A stretch of DNA of 64,000 nucleotides, taken from the NCBI RefSeq assembly GCF_003265705.1, contig NW_020312775.1, positions 8,714,075 to 8,778,074 on the forward strand. The letters are read 5' to 3'. The position numbers and the translations under genes are program-made. Origin of the DNA: Callorhinus ursinus. Lineage: Eukaryota; Chordata; Mammalia; Carnivora; Otariidae. Of the stretch, positions 26,776 through 38,452 are shown in pieces (the first letter of the stretch is position 1; each line of letters opens with the position of its first letter). Under the pieces are notes generated by a model that searched no databases, had not been told where the DNA came from, and was given only the letters and a program-made list of their open reading frames with translations.

Positions 26776-27020
26776 TTTTTTTCTAAAGTAGACAAAGCAG
26801 GTCTTTAGAGGATAGAGTGGGTATTATTTAATTAATTTATTTATTTTTAAAGGCTTTATTTACTTGTCAGAGAGAGAGAGCACAAGCGGAGGAGGGCAGA
26901 GGGAGAAGCAAGCTCCCTACTAAGCAAGGAGCCCAATGCAGAACTTGATCCCAGGACCCTGGGTTCATGACCTGAGCGCTGAAGGCAGACGCTTAACTGA
27001 CTGAGTCACTCAGGTGTCCC
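26776..27020 (-). mobile_element. CAN-SINE S8 with probable 3' transduction
   Basis: The SINE body is 26838-27020 (minus strand; ends ACTCAGGTGTCCC). Left of its A/T-rich tail lie about 55 bp of non-SINE DNA and then a second run of eight T. The apparent target duplication (ATGGTGATAGCCTTTT at 26763 and ATGGTGATCACCTTTT at 27021) encloses this extra DNA as well. A transcript that read through the SINE tail and was polyadenylated downstream would give this layout. Confidence 0.8.
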
Positions 27021-27054
27021 ATGGTGATCACCTTTTTAAAAAATATTTTTTAGG

Positions 27055-27404
27055 TTTTTTTTAAGTTTTTATTCAAATTCCAGTTAGTTAGCATAAAGTA
27101 TAATATTAGTTTCAGGTGCACAATATACTGATTCAGCACTTTCATACAGTACCCAGTGTTCATCACAAGTGTACTCATTAATCCCCATCACCTATTTAAC
27201 CCATCTCCCCACTCACCTCCACTCTGGTAACCATCAGTTTGTTCTCTATAGTTAAGAGTCTGTTTCTTGGTTTGCCTCTCTCACTCTTTTTTTTTTTTTC
27301 ACTTTGCTCATTTGTTTTGTTTCTTAAGTTCCACATATGAATGAAATGATAGGGTGTTATTCTTTTTCTGATTTATTTTGCTTAGCATAATACTTTCCAT
27401 TTCT
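27055..27404 (-). mobile_element. L1i: LINE-1 3' UTR fragment
   Basis: A minus-strand L1 3' end similar to L1a (AAGTTTTTATTCAAATTCCAG, then CACAAGTG and CATCAGTTTGTTCTC). It ends at the ATTTATTTTGCTTAGC segment. It was inserted into L1h. Confidence 0.85.
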
Positions 27405-27464
27405 CATCTGCACACCATCTTTGGTGAGTTGTCTGTTCAGAAATTTTCTCCATTTCTTTCTTTT

Positions 27465-28706
27465 TAAAAATTTTATTTTACCATTATAAGTACACTAAAT
27501 ATGAGATCTGTCCTCTTAATAAACTTTTAAGTATACAGTATATTATTATTGACTATAAGTACAAGGTTATACAGCAGATCTCTAGAGCTTATTCATCTTG
27601 CTTGACTAAACATTATGCCTGTTGATAAGTAACTCCTCATACCCTCCCAGGCCCCAGAAACCATTATTCCACTCTTTAATTCTATAACAATGTTTAGTTA
27701 TCATTAATTCCTCTCTTTAATTCTAATCTATTTTTAGATACCTCATAAAAGTAGAATCATGCACTATCTCCCTTTGTGTAATGGGCTTATTTCACTTAGC
27801 ATACTGTCCTCAAGTTTCATTCGTGTTGTCACATATTGCAGTTTTTTTAAAGGTGGAATATTATTCCATTGTATGAATATATTTTATTTATCTACTCATC
27901 TGTTGATGGACTAGGTTTTTAATATGAATAATGCTGCAGTGAACATGGGAGTGCTAATAGTTTTTTCCAGATGGGAGAAAATGTATACAAACCATATTTC
28001 TGATGAGGGGTTAATCTTCAAAATATATAAGAAACTTCCACTGGATGTTATACGCACCCGATGAATCATTGAACACTACATCAAAGACTAATGATGGCTA
28101 GTTGAACTTAATTACAAAAAAGAAAGAAATTCCCACAACTCAATAGTAAAACAAAACAAGTAACCTGATTTTAAAATTTGTGAAGGACTTGAATAGATAT
28201 TTCTCCAAAGAAGGCATACAAATAGCCAGCAGGTATATGAAAAAATGTACATCACAAGTTATTAGAGAAATGCTAACCAAAAACATAAAGAGATATCACC
28301 TCGCACTTGTCAGAATGACTATTATCCAAAGAACAAAAAACAAGTGTTATTAAGAATGTGGAGAAAGTAGAACCCTTACACACTGTCGGTGGGAATGCAA
28401 AATGTACAATATAGTGGTTCCTTAAAAAATTAAAAATAGGGATGCCTGAGTGGCTCATTCGGTTAAGCCTCTGCCTTCAGCTCAGGTCATGATCCCAGAG
28501 TCCTGGGATCAAGTTCCACATTGGGCTCCTTGCTCAGCAGGGAGCCTACTTCTCCCTCTGCCTGCCACTTGCCCTGCTTGTGCTCTCCTTTTCTCTCTCT
28601 CTCTCTCTCTCTGTCTAACAAATAAATAAATAAAACCTTAAAAAAATAAAAATAGAGCTACCATATGACCCAGTAATCCTACTTCTGGGTATTTATCCAA
28701 AATAAT
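27465..28706 (-). mobile_element. L1j: LINE-1 with 5' inversion (twin priming), inside L1h
   Basis: 27465-27958 is the 3' UTR and the end of ORF2 on the minus strand. 27962-28706 is ORF2 sequence on the plus strand that ends (GGGTATTTATCC) close to where the minus part begins in element coordinates. L1h text stops before it (TTTTCTCCATTT) and resumes after it (CTTTTCCCCATTT), giving a degenerate target duplication. SINE S9 sits in the inverted arm. Confidence 0.78.
28440..28640 (+). mobile_element. CAN-SINE S9
   Basis: Head GGATGCCTGAGTGGCTCATTC, a (CT)n stretch at 28594-28612 and tail AAATAAATAAATAAAACC. Target duplication AAAAATTAAAAATAG (ending 28439) versus AAAAAATAAAAATAG (28641-28655). 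Confidence 0.94.
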
Positions 28707-30095
28707 TTAAATCTTTTCCCCATTTTTAACTGGGTTCTTAATTTTAACAAAATGAGATTCATAGATTCTTGTGTATTTGGGATAATAGTCCTTTATATAT
28801 AAATCTTTTGAAGATATTTTATTTCAATCTGTGGCTTGTCTTTTTGTTCTTTTCACAGTGTGTTTTGGAGAAAAGAATTTTTTTTTTTAAGAATTCCAAC
28901 TTAATCTTTTTTTTTTCTTAACAAAATCACATCTTTGTCATTGCCAACCCCAAGGTTATCGAGATATCCTCTTATGTCATCTCTAAGAGTTTTATAGTGA
29001 TGCATTTTAACATTCATGTCTATGACCCATTATGAATTATTTTTGTGAGGGATATAAGGTCTGTGTCTAGATTTATTATAATTTTTTGCATGGGTATGTC
29101 CAGTTGTTCCAGTACCATTTGTTGAAAAAAAAACTCTTTATTGAATTGTCTGTGGTATTTTGTCAAGGATCATTTGACTATATCTGTGTGGATCTATGTC
29201 TGAGCTCTCTATTCTTTTCCATTGATCAACTGTCTTCTTTTGCCAATATGACACTGTCTTGATTACTATAGCTTTAGAGTAGGTCTTGAAGTTGGGGTAG
29301 TGTCCGTCCTGTGACTTTTGTTCTTCTTCAATATTATGCTGTCGATACTGTGTCTTTTGCCTCTCTGTATAAGCTTCAATTTATTGATATCCACAAAATA
29401 ACTTGCTGGAATTTTTATTTGGATTGTATTGAATCTATATGTTAATTTGGAAAGAACTGACATCTTAAAATACTGAGTCTTCCTATCCATTAACATGGAA
29501 TATCTCTTCATTTATTTAGTTCTTTAATTACTTTCATCAAGGTTTTGTAGATTTCCTCATATCATATATATCCTGTACATAGTTTGTCAGATTTATACCT
29601 AACCTTTTTATTTGTTTGGTGATCATGTAAATGGTACTGTGTTTTTTATCTTGAATTATAAGTATTTCTTGTATATAGGAAAGCAATTGACTTTTGTATC
29701 CTAACCTTGCATCCTGCAACCATGTTATAATTGCTTATTAGAAGCACGAGGGATATTTTTGTGGGAGGGATTCTTTAGGATTTTCTACTTTAACATGCCA
29801 TCTGTGAACATAGTTTAATTTCTTCCTCCCCAATTTATACACAATATTTCCTTTTCTTATATTATTGCATTAGATAGGACTTTCAGTACAATAATGAGTA
29901 GTGAGAGTGGTGGTATTGGACATTCTTGTTTTGTTTTTGTCAAAAGTGAGGAAACATTAAGTTTTTCATTTGTAATTATGATGTTAGCTCCTGGCTTTTG
30001 TAGATATTTTTTATTAGGTTGAGTAATTTCCCCTCTATTCTTAGTTTGTTAAGGGTTTTTATGATAAGTGCATTTTGTATTTTATCAAATTCTTT

Positions 30096-30291
30096 TTTTA
30101 AAGATTTTATTTATTTATTTGAGAGAGAGAGAGAATGAGAGAGAGAGGAAGCACATGATGGGGGGAGGGTCAGAGGGAGAAACAGACTCCCTGCTGAGCA
30201 GGGAGCCCAATGCAGGACTCTATCCAGGGACACCAGGATCATGACCTGAGCCAAAGGCAGTCGCTTAACCAACTGAGCCACCCAGGCGCCC
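30096..30291 (-). mobile_element. CAN-SINE S10
   Basis: A minus-strand SINE with a (GA)n body. Perfect target duplication TTTATCAAATTCTTT at 30081-30095 and 30292-30306 in L1h. Confidence 0.97.
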
Positions 30292-32999
30292 TTTATCAAA
30301 TTCTTTGTATCTACTGATATGATCATGGAATTTTCCTTCTTTGCTCAGTTAATGTGGTGGATTACATTATTGATTTTCAAATGTTGAACCGTGTTGCATA
30401 TCTGAAACTGTATAATTCCTTTTATACAACCTTGGATTTGATTTGCTAATATTTTGTGGAGGATTTTCTTCTATGTGTATGAGATATATTGGTTTGTAGT
30501 TTTCCTTTGTTTCAATGTCTTTATCTGGTTCTTGGTATTAAGATAATGCTGGCCTTATATTATGAGTTAAGATGTGCTTCCTTTGTTTCTATTTTATGAA
30601 AACAATTGCAGAGAATTGAGGTAATTTCTTCTTTAAAAGTTTGGTAGAATTCACAAGTGAACCCATCTGGGACTGGTGCTTTCTGTTTTGGGAGGTTATT
30701 AATTATTGATTCAATATTTTTAATGGATATAGATCTATTCAGATTGCCTATTTTTTCTTGTGTGACCTTTGATAAATTGTGTCTTTCAAAGAATTGGTTT
30801 ATTTTATTTAGATTGTCAAATTTGTATGCATAGAGATGTTCATATTATTCTTTTTAATATCTATGATATCTGTAGTGATACAGATATAGATTTTTTTTTC
30901 ATTTCTGATATTAGTAACTTGGTTCTCTCTCTCTCTTTTTTATTTTCTTAGTTACCATGACTAGAGTCTTATGAATTTTACTGATCCTTTCTAAGAACCA
31001 GATTTTCATTTCATTGATTTTGTCTATTGATTTTCTGGTTTCAATTTTATGTATTTCTACACTAATCTCTTTTTTTTTCTTCTGCTTACTTTGGGTTTAA
31101 TGTTCTCTCTCTCTCTCTCTCTTTAGTTTCCTATAGGAGAAGCTTAGATTATTGATAATATATCTTTCTTATTTCCTTATGTATGCATTCAATGCTATAC
31201 ATTTCCTTATACACATTGTTTTCACTGATTTCCACAAATTTTGATAAGTTGTAATTTAATTGTAATATAGTTCAAATATTGTTTAATTTCTCCTGAGCCT
31301 TTTTTGGCCAATTTGTTATTTATTGTGTTGTTAAATCTCTCAGCATTTTGTGGTTTTCTATTTATCTTTATATTGTTGATTTCTACTTTAATTCCACTGT
31401 TGTATGAACATGTATAATTCCTACTCTTTTAAATTTGATAAGGTGTGTTTTGTGAAATAATTTGTAATCTATTTTGGTAAACGTTCCATGTGAGCTTGAA
31501 GAATATTTGCATTTTGCTCTTGCTGGGCGAAGTATTTTATAAATATCAATTAGATTCAATTGACTGATCATTCTGTTTAGCTCAACTATGTCTGTACTGA
31601 TGTTCTTTCTGCTGGTCTGTCCATTACTGACAGAGGGATATTGATGTCTCCAAACAGAATAATGGATTTGTCTATTTCTCTTGAAGTTCTATCAGCTTTT
31701 TTCTCACATATTTTGACACTCATTTCTTAAACACATACACATTAAGAATTCTTAAATATTCTTCAATAATTGACCATTTTATCATTATGTAATGGCTTTC
31801 TTTATTCCTGATATTTTTTTTTTGCTCTGTTAAATTTGTCTGAAATTAATATAGCTACCATTGCTGTATTTGGTTAGTGTTAGCATGGTATATCTTTCTC
31901 TAACCCTTTACTTTTAATCTATATGGCCTTTATATTTAAAATGGATTTCAAAGATATGCTAATTAGAATAGTATTTTACTGGCAAAAAAGTAGACATATA
32001 AATCAATGAAAGAGAATAATGAACCCAGACATAAACCCAGGCTTATCTGATCAATTAATCTATGACAAAGGAGGCAACAATATACAATGGGGAAAAAGGA
32101 GTCTTTTCAATCAGTAGTGTTGGGGAAATTGGAAAGCTTCATGCAAAAGAATGAAACTGGACCACATTCTTCATCGTATACAAACATACACTCAAAATGG
32201 ATTAAAGACCTAAATATAATACCTAAAATAATTAAACTCCTAAAAGAAAACATGGGCAATAAACTCTTAGCTATACATAGCAATAGTCAACAATACTATT
32301 TTTGGATCTGTCTCTTCAGGTAAGGATAACAAAAACAACAACAACAGCAGCAACAACAACATCAGACAACAGACTACATCAAACTAAAAGTTTTTACACA
32401 ACAAATTAAGCCATCAACAAAATGAAAAGAGTCTACTTAATGGGAAAAGATATTTGCAAATGATATATCCTGCAAGGAGTTAATATCCAAGATATATAAA
32501 GAACTCATACAACTCAATACTTTTAAAAAAATCTGATTTTTAAAACAGGCAGAGGATATGAAGATATTTTTGCAAAGAAGACATGCAGTCAGTCAACAGA
32601 CACATAAAAAGATACTCAACATCACTAATCATCAGGGAAATGCAATTCAAAACCAGAATGAGATATCACCTCACATGTGTCAGGAGGACTAATATCCAAA
32701 ACAAAGAAATAACAACTGTTGGCTAGGATGTGGAGAAAAGGAAACCCTTAGACACTGATGGTAGGAATGTAAATTGGTGCAACCACTCTTGAAAACAGTA
32801 TGGCGTGTTCCTCAAATAATTAAAAATGGTAATACCATTTGATCCCAGCAATTCTACTTCTAGGTATTTACATGAGGAAAATGAAAACATTAATTCAAAA
32901 AGATATAGACATCTCTATGTTTATCACAACATTATTTACAATAGCCAAGATATGGAAGCAACCTAAGTGTCCATTTATGGGTGAATGAATAAAGAAGTT

Positions 33000-33125
33000 G
33001 TGAGATATATATCTAAACATCTCTATATCTCTATATATAATGTAGTCATATAGGATATATATAATATGACAGGATATGTATATATATATATCCTATATAA
33101 TGTATAATATAACATATATATAATG
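33000..33125. repeat. AT-rich simple repeat
   Basis: Imperfect ATAT/ATCTCTAT repeats within L1k; short ATATATAT runs alternate with CTATATAATGTA. Confidence 0.8.
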
Positions 33126-34036
33126 TAACCATAAAAAATAATTAAGTCTTGCCATTTGTGACAACAAAGATAGGCCTGGAGGGTATTATGCTGATTTAAA
33201 AATTAGACATCATAAAAACATAAATACAAAGTAAATTAAAGACCTAAATGAGAGATTTGAAACCATAAAAATCTTAGAAATTAGCTCTAGCAACTTTTTT
33301 CTATATATGTCTCCTGAGGCAAGGGAAACAAAAGCAAAAATAAACTATTGGGACCACATCAAAATAAAGGCTGCTGCACAACAAAGGAAACAATCAACAA
33401 AACTAAAGGCAATATATGTCATGGGAGAAGACATTTGCAAATAACATATCCAATAAAGGGTTAATATTCAAATTATATAAATAACTTATAAATCTTAATA
33501 CTCAAAAAATAAATAATCAAATTAAAAAATGGGCAGAAGGCATGAACAGACATTTCTCCAAAGAAGATATCCAGGTGGCCAAAGAACACATGAAAAGACG
33601 TTCATCATCACTTACCAATCAGAGAAATGCAAATCAAAACTACAATGAGATATCACCTCATACCTCTCAGAATGGCTAAAATCAACAACACAAGACTTAA
33701 CACAACAACACAACAACACAAGAAACAGCAGGTGTTCCTGAGGATGTGAAGAAAAAGGAACACTTGTGCTCTGTCAGTGGGAATGCAAGCTGGTGCAGCT
33801 ACTGTGGAAAATAGTATGTAGTTTCCTCAAAAAATTTAAAATAGAACGACCCTACAATCCATCAATCCATCAATTGCATTACTGGGTATTTACCCAAAGA
33901 ACACAACAACAGTAATTAAAAGGGATACATGCACCCTGATGTTTATAGGAGCATTATTTACAATAGCCAAAATATGGAAGCTGTTCAAGTGTCCATCAAT
34001 TGATGAATGGATAAAGAAGATAAAAAGAAGATGTGA

Positions 34037-34207
34037 GGGCGCCTGGGTGGCTCAGATGGTTAAGCGTCTGCCTTCGGCTCAGGTCATGATCCCAGGGTCC
34101 TGGGATCGGGTCCCGCGTCAGGCTGCCTGCTCCTCGGGAGCCTGCTTCTCCCTCTGCCTCTCTCTCTCTCTCTCTCTGTCTCTCATGAATAAATAAATAA
34201 AATCTTT
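34037..34207 (+). mobile_element. CAN-SINE S11
   Basis: Head GGGCGCCTGGGTGGCTCAG, a (CT)n run near 34158-34178 and tail ATGAATAAATAAATAAAATC. Target duplication AAAAAGAAGATGTGA (34022-34036) versus AAAAAAAAGGATGTGA (34208-34223). It looks young. Confidence 0.96.
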
Positions 34208-34225
34208 AAAAAAAAGGATGTGATT

Positions 34226-34250
34226 GTGTGTGTGTGTGTGTGTGTGTGTA
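34226..34250. repeat. (TG)n microsatellite
   Basis: About twelve TG units just after S11, in L1l. Confidence 0.93.
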
Positions 34251-34949
34251 TTGAGGTATATATATCTCCAATCCATTCCACTATATATAATGGAATATTA
34301 TTCAGCCATAAACAGAATGAAATCTTGCCATTTGCAATGACATGTATAAAGGTAGAAAGCCTAATGCTAAGTGAAATAAGTCAATCAGAGAAAGACAAAA
34401 CCATATGATATCACTCATATGTGGAGTTTAAGAAATAAGACAACAGGCAAAAGGAAAATAAAAGAGTGAGAGAGACTAACCAAGAAATAGACTCTTAATT
34501 ATACAGAAGAAACTGATGGTTACCAGAGGGGAGGAGAGTGTGGGATTGGGTTAAATAAGTGATGAGGATTAAGGACTGTACTTGTGATGAGTGCTGGGTG
34601 ATGCATGGAACTTTACTATATTGTACACGTGAAACTAATATAACACTCACTGTATGTTAATTAACTGGAGTTAAAATAAAAACTTAAAAAAAGTCCGACA
34701 GAGAAGGTCAAAGACCGTATGATTCCCCTTATATGTGAAATCTAAAAAACAAAACAAAGAAACAAAAAATTTTTTAAAGACTCATAAATACAGAGAACAC
34801 ATTGGTGTGCCAAGAGGAGAGGATGGGGTGATAGGTGAAATAGGTGAAATGTATTAAGAGGTATAAACTTCTGGTTATAAAATAAATAAATCATGGTGAT
34901 GATAAGTAAAGCATGGGGAATATAGTCAATAACATTGTAATAACTTTGT

Positions 34950-35145
34950 TTTTTTTAAAGATTTTATTTATTTATTCAAGAGAGAGAGAGAATGAGAGAT
35001 AGAGAACATGAGAGGGAAGAGGGTCAGAGGGAGAAGCAGATTCCCCGCTGAGCAGGGAGCCTAATGCGGGACTCAATCCCGGGACTCCAGGATCATGACC
35101 TGAGCAGAAGGCAGTCGCTTAACCAACTGAGCCACCCAGGCGCCC
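34950..35145 (-). mobile_element. CAN-SINE S12
   Basis: A minus-strand SINE with head GAGCCACCCAGGCGCCC. A perfect target duplication of about 22 bp (34928-34949 and 35146-35167) inside the L1k 3' UTR. Confidence 0.98.
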
Positions 35146-35309
35146 AATAACATTGTAATAACTTTGTAAGGTGACAGATGGTAACTACACTTATTGTGGT
35201 GAGCATTTTGTAATGTATATAATTTTTGAATCACTATGTTGTACACCTGAAACTGATATAATATTGTATATCAATTATACATCAATTGAAAATAAAAGAA
35301 AATGCAATA

Positions 35310-36225
35310 ACCTTTACTAAGCACCAAAAAAATGAAATACTTAGGAATAAATCTAAGAAAATATGTATAGGAGACTATATCAGGGGAAACTATAAAGCTC
35401 TATGAAAAAAATCAAAGATCATCTAAATGCATGGAGAGATAGTTCATATTCATGGAGAAGATTCAATATTGTTAAGAATGTAGTTCTTCCTAAATTAGAG
35501 ATTAAATGAAATCAAGAATGAATAGACATAATTTTAAAAAGTATGGAGTGAAGTTAAAGCAATGTTAAGTGGCAAATTTATAACTATAAATGCCTATATT
35601 AAAAATAATAAGTATCTCAAGCTAACAACCTAAACTTTTACCCTAAAACACTTGAGGAAAGTAAATAAAATTAAAATCAAAGGAAGAAGACAGAAGGAAA
35701 TAATAAGGATTGAGTGGGAATTAAATAGAAATTAGGAAAAATTGAGAAAAAAAAATGGTTCTTCAAAAAGATCAACAAAATTGACAAATCTTTACATAAA
35801 CCTGAAACATGAGGAAAGATCAAATTACCAAAATTAGAATGAAATAAAGGATATTATTACTGACCCTATAGCAATAAAAGGAATTTGAAGGGACTACTAT
35901 GAATTACTGTATGCCAACAAATTAGATAATCTAGATAAAATGGACACATTCTTCGTAACACATAACCTACCAGGAGTAAATCAGGAAGAAATAGAAAATC
36001 TAAATACATCTATAAAATATAAAGTGATTAAATTAGTCATCAAAAACATATCCACTACCAAACCCAAGTACAGATAGTTTCACTGGTGAATTCTCTATCA
36101 CATTTAAAGAAGAATCAATATCATTTTTTTTCACAAACTCTTCCAAATATAACAGAGAAGGAATTCATCTTAATTAAATCAATGAGGCCAATATAATCCT
36201 GATGCAAAAACAGGAAAAAGACATA
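35310..36225 (+). mobile_element. L1m: old LINE-1 ORF2 fragments
   Basis: Plus-strand L1 ORF2 text (MKYLGINLRKYV-like near 35328-35365, then the region between endonuclease and RT from about 35500). The order is not colinear with one element, because a downstream part precedes an upstream part, so at least two fragments or a rearrangement are present. Strongly decayed. Confidence 0.7.
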
Positions 36226-36250
36226 AGAGAATGGTCGACCATTCTCTTAT
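36223..36250. repeat. 28-bp perfect palindrome at an L1 5' junction
   Basis: ATAAGAGAATGGTC is followed directly by its exact reverse complement, with a GTCGAC centre and no spacer. The right arm matches L1 ORF2 text (GACCATTCTCTTAT) that begins L1n; the left arm adjoins old L1m sequence. Confidence 0.95.
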
Positions 36251-37483
36251 ACTATACAGAAAGATAAAATCTAAATGGATGAAAGACTAAATGTGAGACA
36301 GGAATCCATCAAAATCCTAGAGGAGAACATAGGCAGTAACCACTTTGACATCGGCCACAGCAACTTCTTTCAAGACACGTCTCCAAAAGCTAGTAAAACA
36401 AAAGTAAAAATGAACTTTTGGGACTTCATCAAGATAAAAAGCTTCTGCACAGCAGAGGAAACAGTCAACAAAACAAAGAGGCAACCCACAGAATGGGAGA
36501 AGATATTTGCAAATGACACTACAGATAAAGGGCTGATATTCAAGATCTATAAGAACTTGTCAAACTCAACACCCAAAAAACAAATAATCAGGTCAAAAAT
36601 GGGCAGAAGATATGAAAAGACACTTCTCTAAAGAAGACATACAAATGGCTAACAGACACATGAAAAAATGTTCAACATCATTAGCCAACAGGGAAATACA
36701 AATCAAAACCACTTTGAGATACCACCTTACATCAATTAGAATGGCAAAAATTAACAAGGCAGGAAACAACAAATGTTGGAGAGGTTGTGGAGAAAGGGGA
36801 ACCCTATTTTACCGTTGGTGGGAATGCAAGTTGGTACAGCCACTCTGGAAAACAGTATGGAGTTTCCTTAAAAAGTTAAAAATAGAGGTACCCTATGACT
36901 CAGCAATTGCACTACTGGTTATTTACCCCAAAGATACAGATGTAGTGAAAAGAAGGGCCATATGCACCCCAATGCTCATAGCAGCAATGTCCACAATAGC
37001 CAAACTGTAGAAAGAAGTGAGATGCCCTTTAACAGATGAATGGATAAAGAAGATGTGGTCCATATATACAGTGGAATATTACTCAGCCATTAGAAAGGAT
37101 AAATATCCACCTTTTGCATTGACATAGTTAGAACTGGAGGGGATTATGCTAAGTGAAGTAAGTCAAGCAGAAAAAGTCAATTATCGTATGGTTTCACTCA
37201 TATGTGGAATATAAGGAATAGCACAGAGCACATTAAGAAAGGAAGGGAAAACTGAAGGAGGAGAAATTAGAGAGGGAGATGAACCATGAGAGACTATGAA
37301 CTCTGAGAAACAATCTAGGGGTTTCAGAGGGGCGGGAAGTGGGGGACGAGGTAGCCCAGTGATGGGTATTAAGGAGGGTACGTGTTGTAATGAGCACTGA
37401 GTGTCTTGTGCAAACAATGAATCATGGAACACTACATCAAAAACTAAGATGTACTGTATGGTGACTAACATAACAATAACAAA
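36236..37483 (+). mobile_element. L1n: young 5'-truncated LINE-1
   Basis: A plus-strand L1 from the last third of ORF2 through the 3' UTR (CACTACATCAAAAACTAAG, then GTGACTAACATAACAATAAC). Two long ORF2 pieces remain open (36275-36631 and 36612-37010), overlapping in different frames, so only one or a few indels separate them. It is among the least decayed copies here. Confidence 0.9.
36275..37010 (+). pseudogene. L1n ORF2 C-terminal fragment, frameshifted
   Basis: Two overlapping open pieces: [20 protein letters not shown] (118 codons) and [20 protein letters not shown] (132 codons, ending near [12 protein letters not shown]). Both belong to the ORF2 C-terminal region, including the [20 protein letters not shown] segment of the cysteine-rich end. 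The change of frame near 36612-36631 shows at least one indel. No RT or endonuclease is present. Confidence 0.85.
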
Positions 37484-38452
37484 AAGCTCATTGGCATAGA
37501 TAAAAATGAGTAATGTTCAGTATTTTTAAATTTCAGAGACTGTTGCTCAGTAGACATAAATAATTTTCTACCTCATTAGAAAATAAAAGCTTAGTTTTAT
37601 TCATCTCTACAGTAGTTTAAGGAAGTTAGATGAGTTTTAAAAAATGTTCATAGCTAACTCATTGTTTTCCTGTAGTATAAAATACATCATGAATTCAAGA
37701 TTGTACCTAAACCCAATGCAAAGCCTAGCTTTAGGCTGTGGTTTTTCTAGAAGATAAAAATAAAGAACATCCCAATTTTTAAAATAAAGTTTTCTTAATG
37801 ATACATAAATCCTAGTCTTGTTTAATATTATTCCTTATCTTTTAGCTAAACATTCTTTAAGAATGGAAAAGAAGAAGCAAAATAACCAAATCTGGTATTC
37901 CTTAAAAACAAGTTTATCTACAGCTTTAATTCATATACTTTTTACTTATATCATTGTCAGAGTTTCCTATGACAATTACTAACTGAAGATTTGGCAGGTG
38001 AACAGGATTATTTTAAATGAAAAGATATGTCTTATTCCCTAAAAATAGCCATTGGAATAGATAATAAATTCTAGATTTTTAGGCTTATTGTATGACCCAC
38101 ATATTATCAGTGATATTTTTTACTATTATTTATGGTATCACACTCGTTTTGTTATATTTTTAAAAGGTTATTCAAATTCTAATGTGTTTGAGAATGATTT
38201 AACTGTTCTATTTAATTAACATTTTTGTTTTATGAGTTTAAAGATATACCAAGTTAATAAAGTAAGGCCCAAAGAAACCAAACATAAAGGAAAATAGCTC
38301 AGATTCTAGCACCTTTATTTTATTTTCAGTCTCTAACCTATAGCATCTTGAACCTAAACTAGTGTCAATGAAGACTGGGGAAAATGTGAACATAAAGAAC
38401 TGCCATATAAGCATATAGTATTTCCAAAGTGTAGATAGTAGAGATATTCCTT
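37484..38452. other. Intergenic DNA, no gene seen
   Basis: About 1 kb of AT-rich unique sequence; no repeats or ORFs recognised. Confidence 0.6.

Larger units (their letters stand above)
25800..31940 (-). mobile_element. L1h: ancient L1M element, split into pieces
   Basis: Old L1 sequence on the minus strand recurs at about 25800-26762, 27405-27455 and 28716-31940. These three pieces line up as 3' UTR, the C-terminal end of ORF2, then most of ORF2. They are separated by S8, L1i and L1j, which were inserted later. The pieces are highly diverged, with no long ORF. S10 is also inserted in it (30096-30291). Confidence 0.72.
33208..34692 (+). mobile_element. L1l: LINE-1 3' end, inserted in L1k
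   Basis: A plus-strand L1 from the KTKINSKWMKDLN-like part of ORF2 through the 3' UTR (GTATGTTAATTAACTGGAG, then AAAACTTAAAAA). It contains SINE S11 and a (TG)n microsatellite. No open frame remains. Confidence 0.82.
31945..35300 (+). mobile_element. L1k: LINE-1 3' half, split by L1l
   Basis: 31945-about 33200 is the 3' part of ORF2 on the plus strand (for example a readable MGKKESFQSVVLGKLE segment at 32087). About 34700-35300 supplies the missing 3' UTR, ending GTACACCTGAAACTGATATAA and TCAATTGAAAATAAAAG. The left part breaks off in the 'TTATGCTGA..' segment and the right part resumes at GTCCGACAGAGAAGG, the following L1 text, so L1l landed inside it. Confidence 0.75.

Noticed and set aside
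35310..36225. Possible separate gene from scattered lysine-rich text
   Set aside because: The text matches decayed L1 ORF2 on the plus strand.
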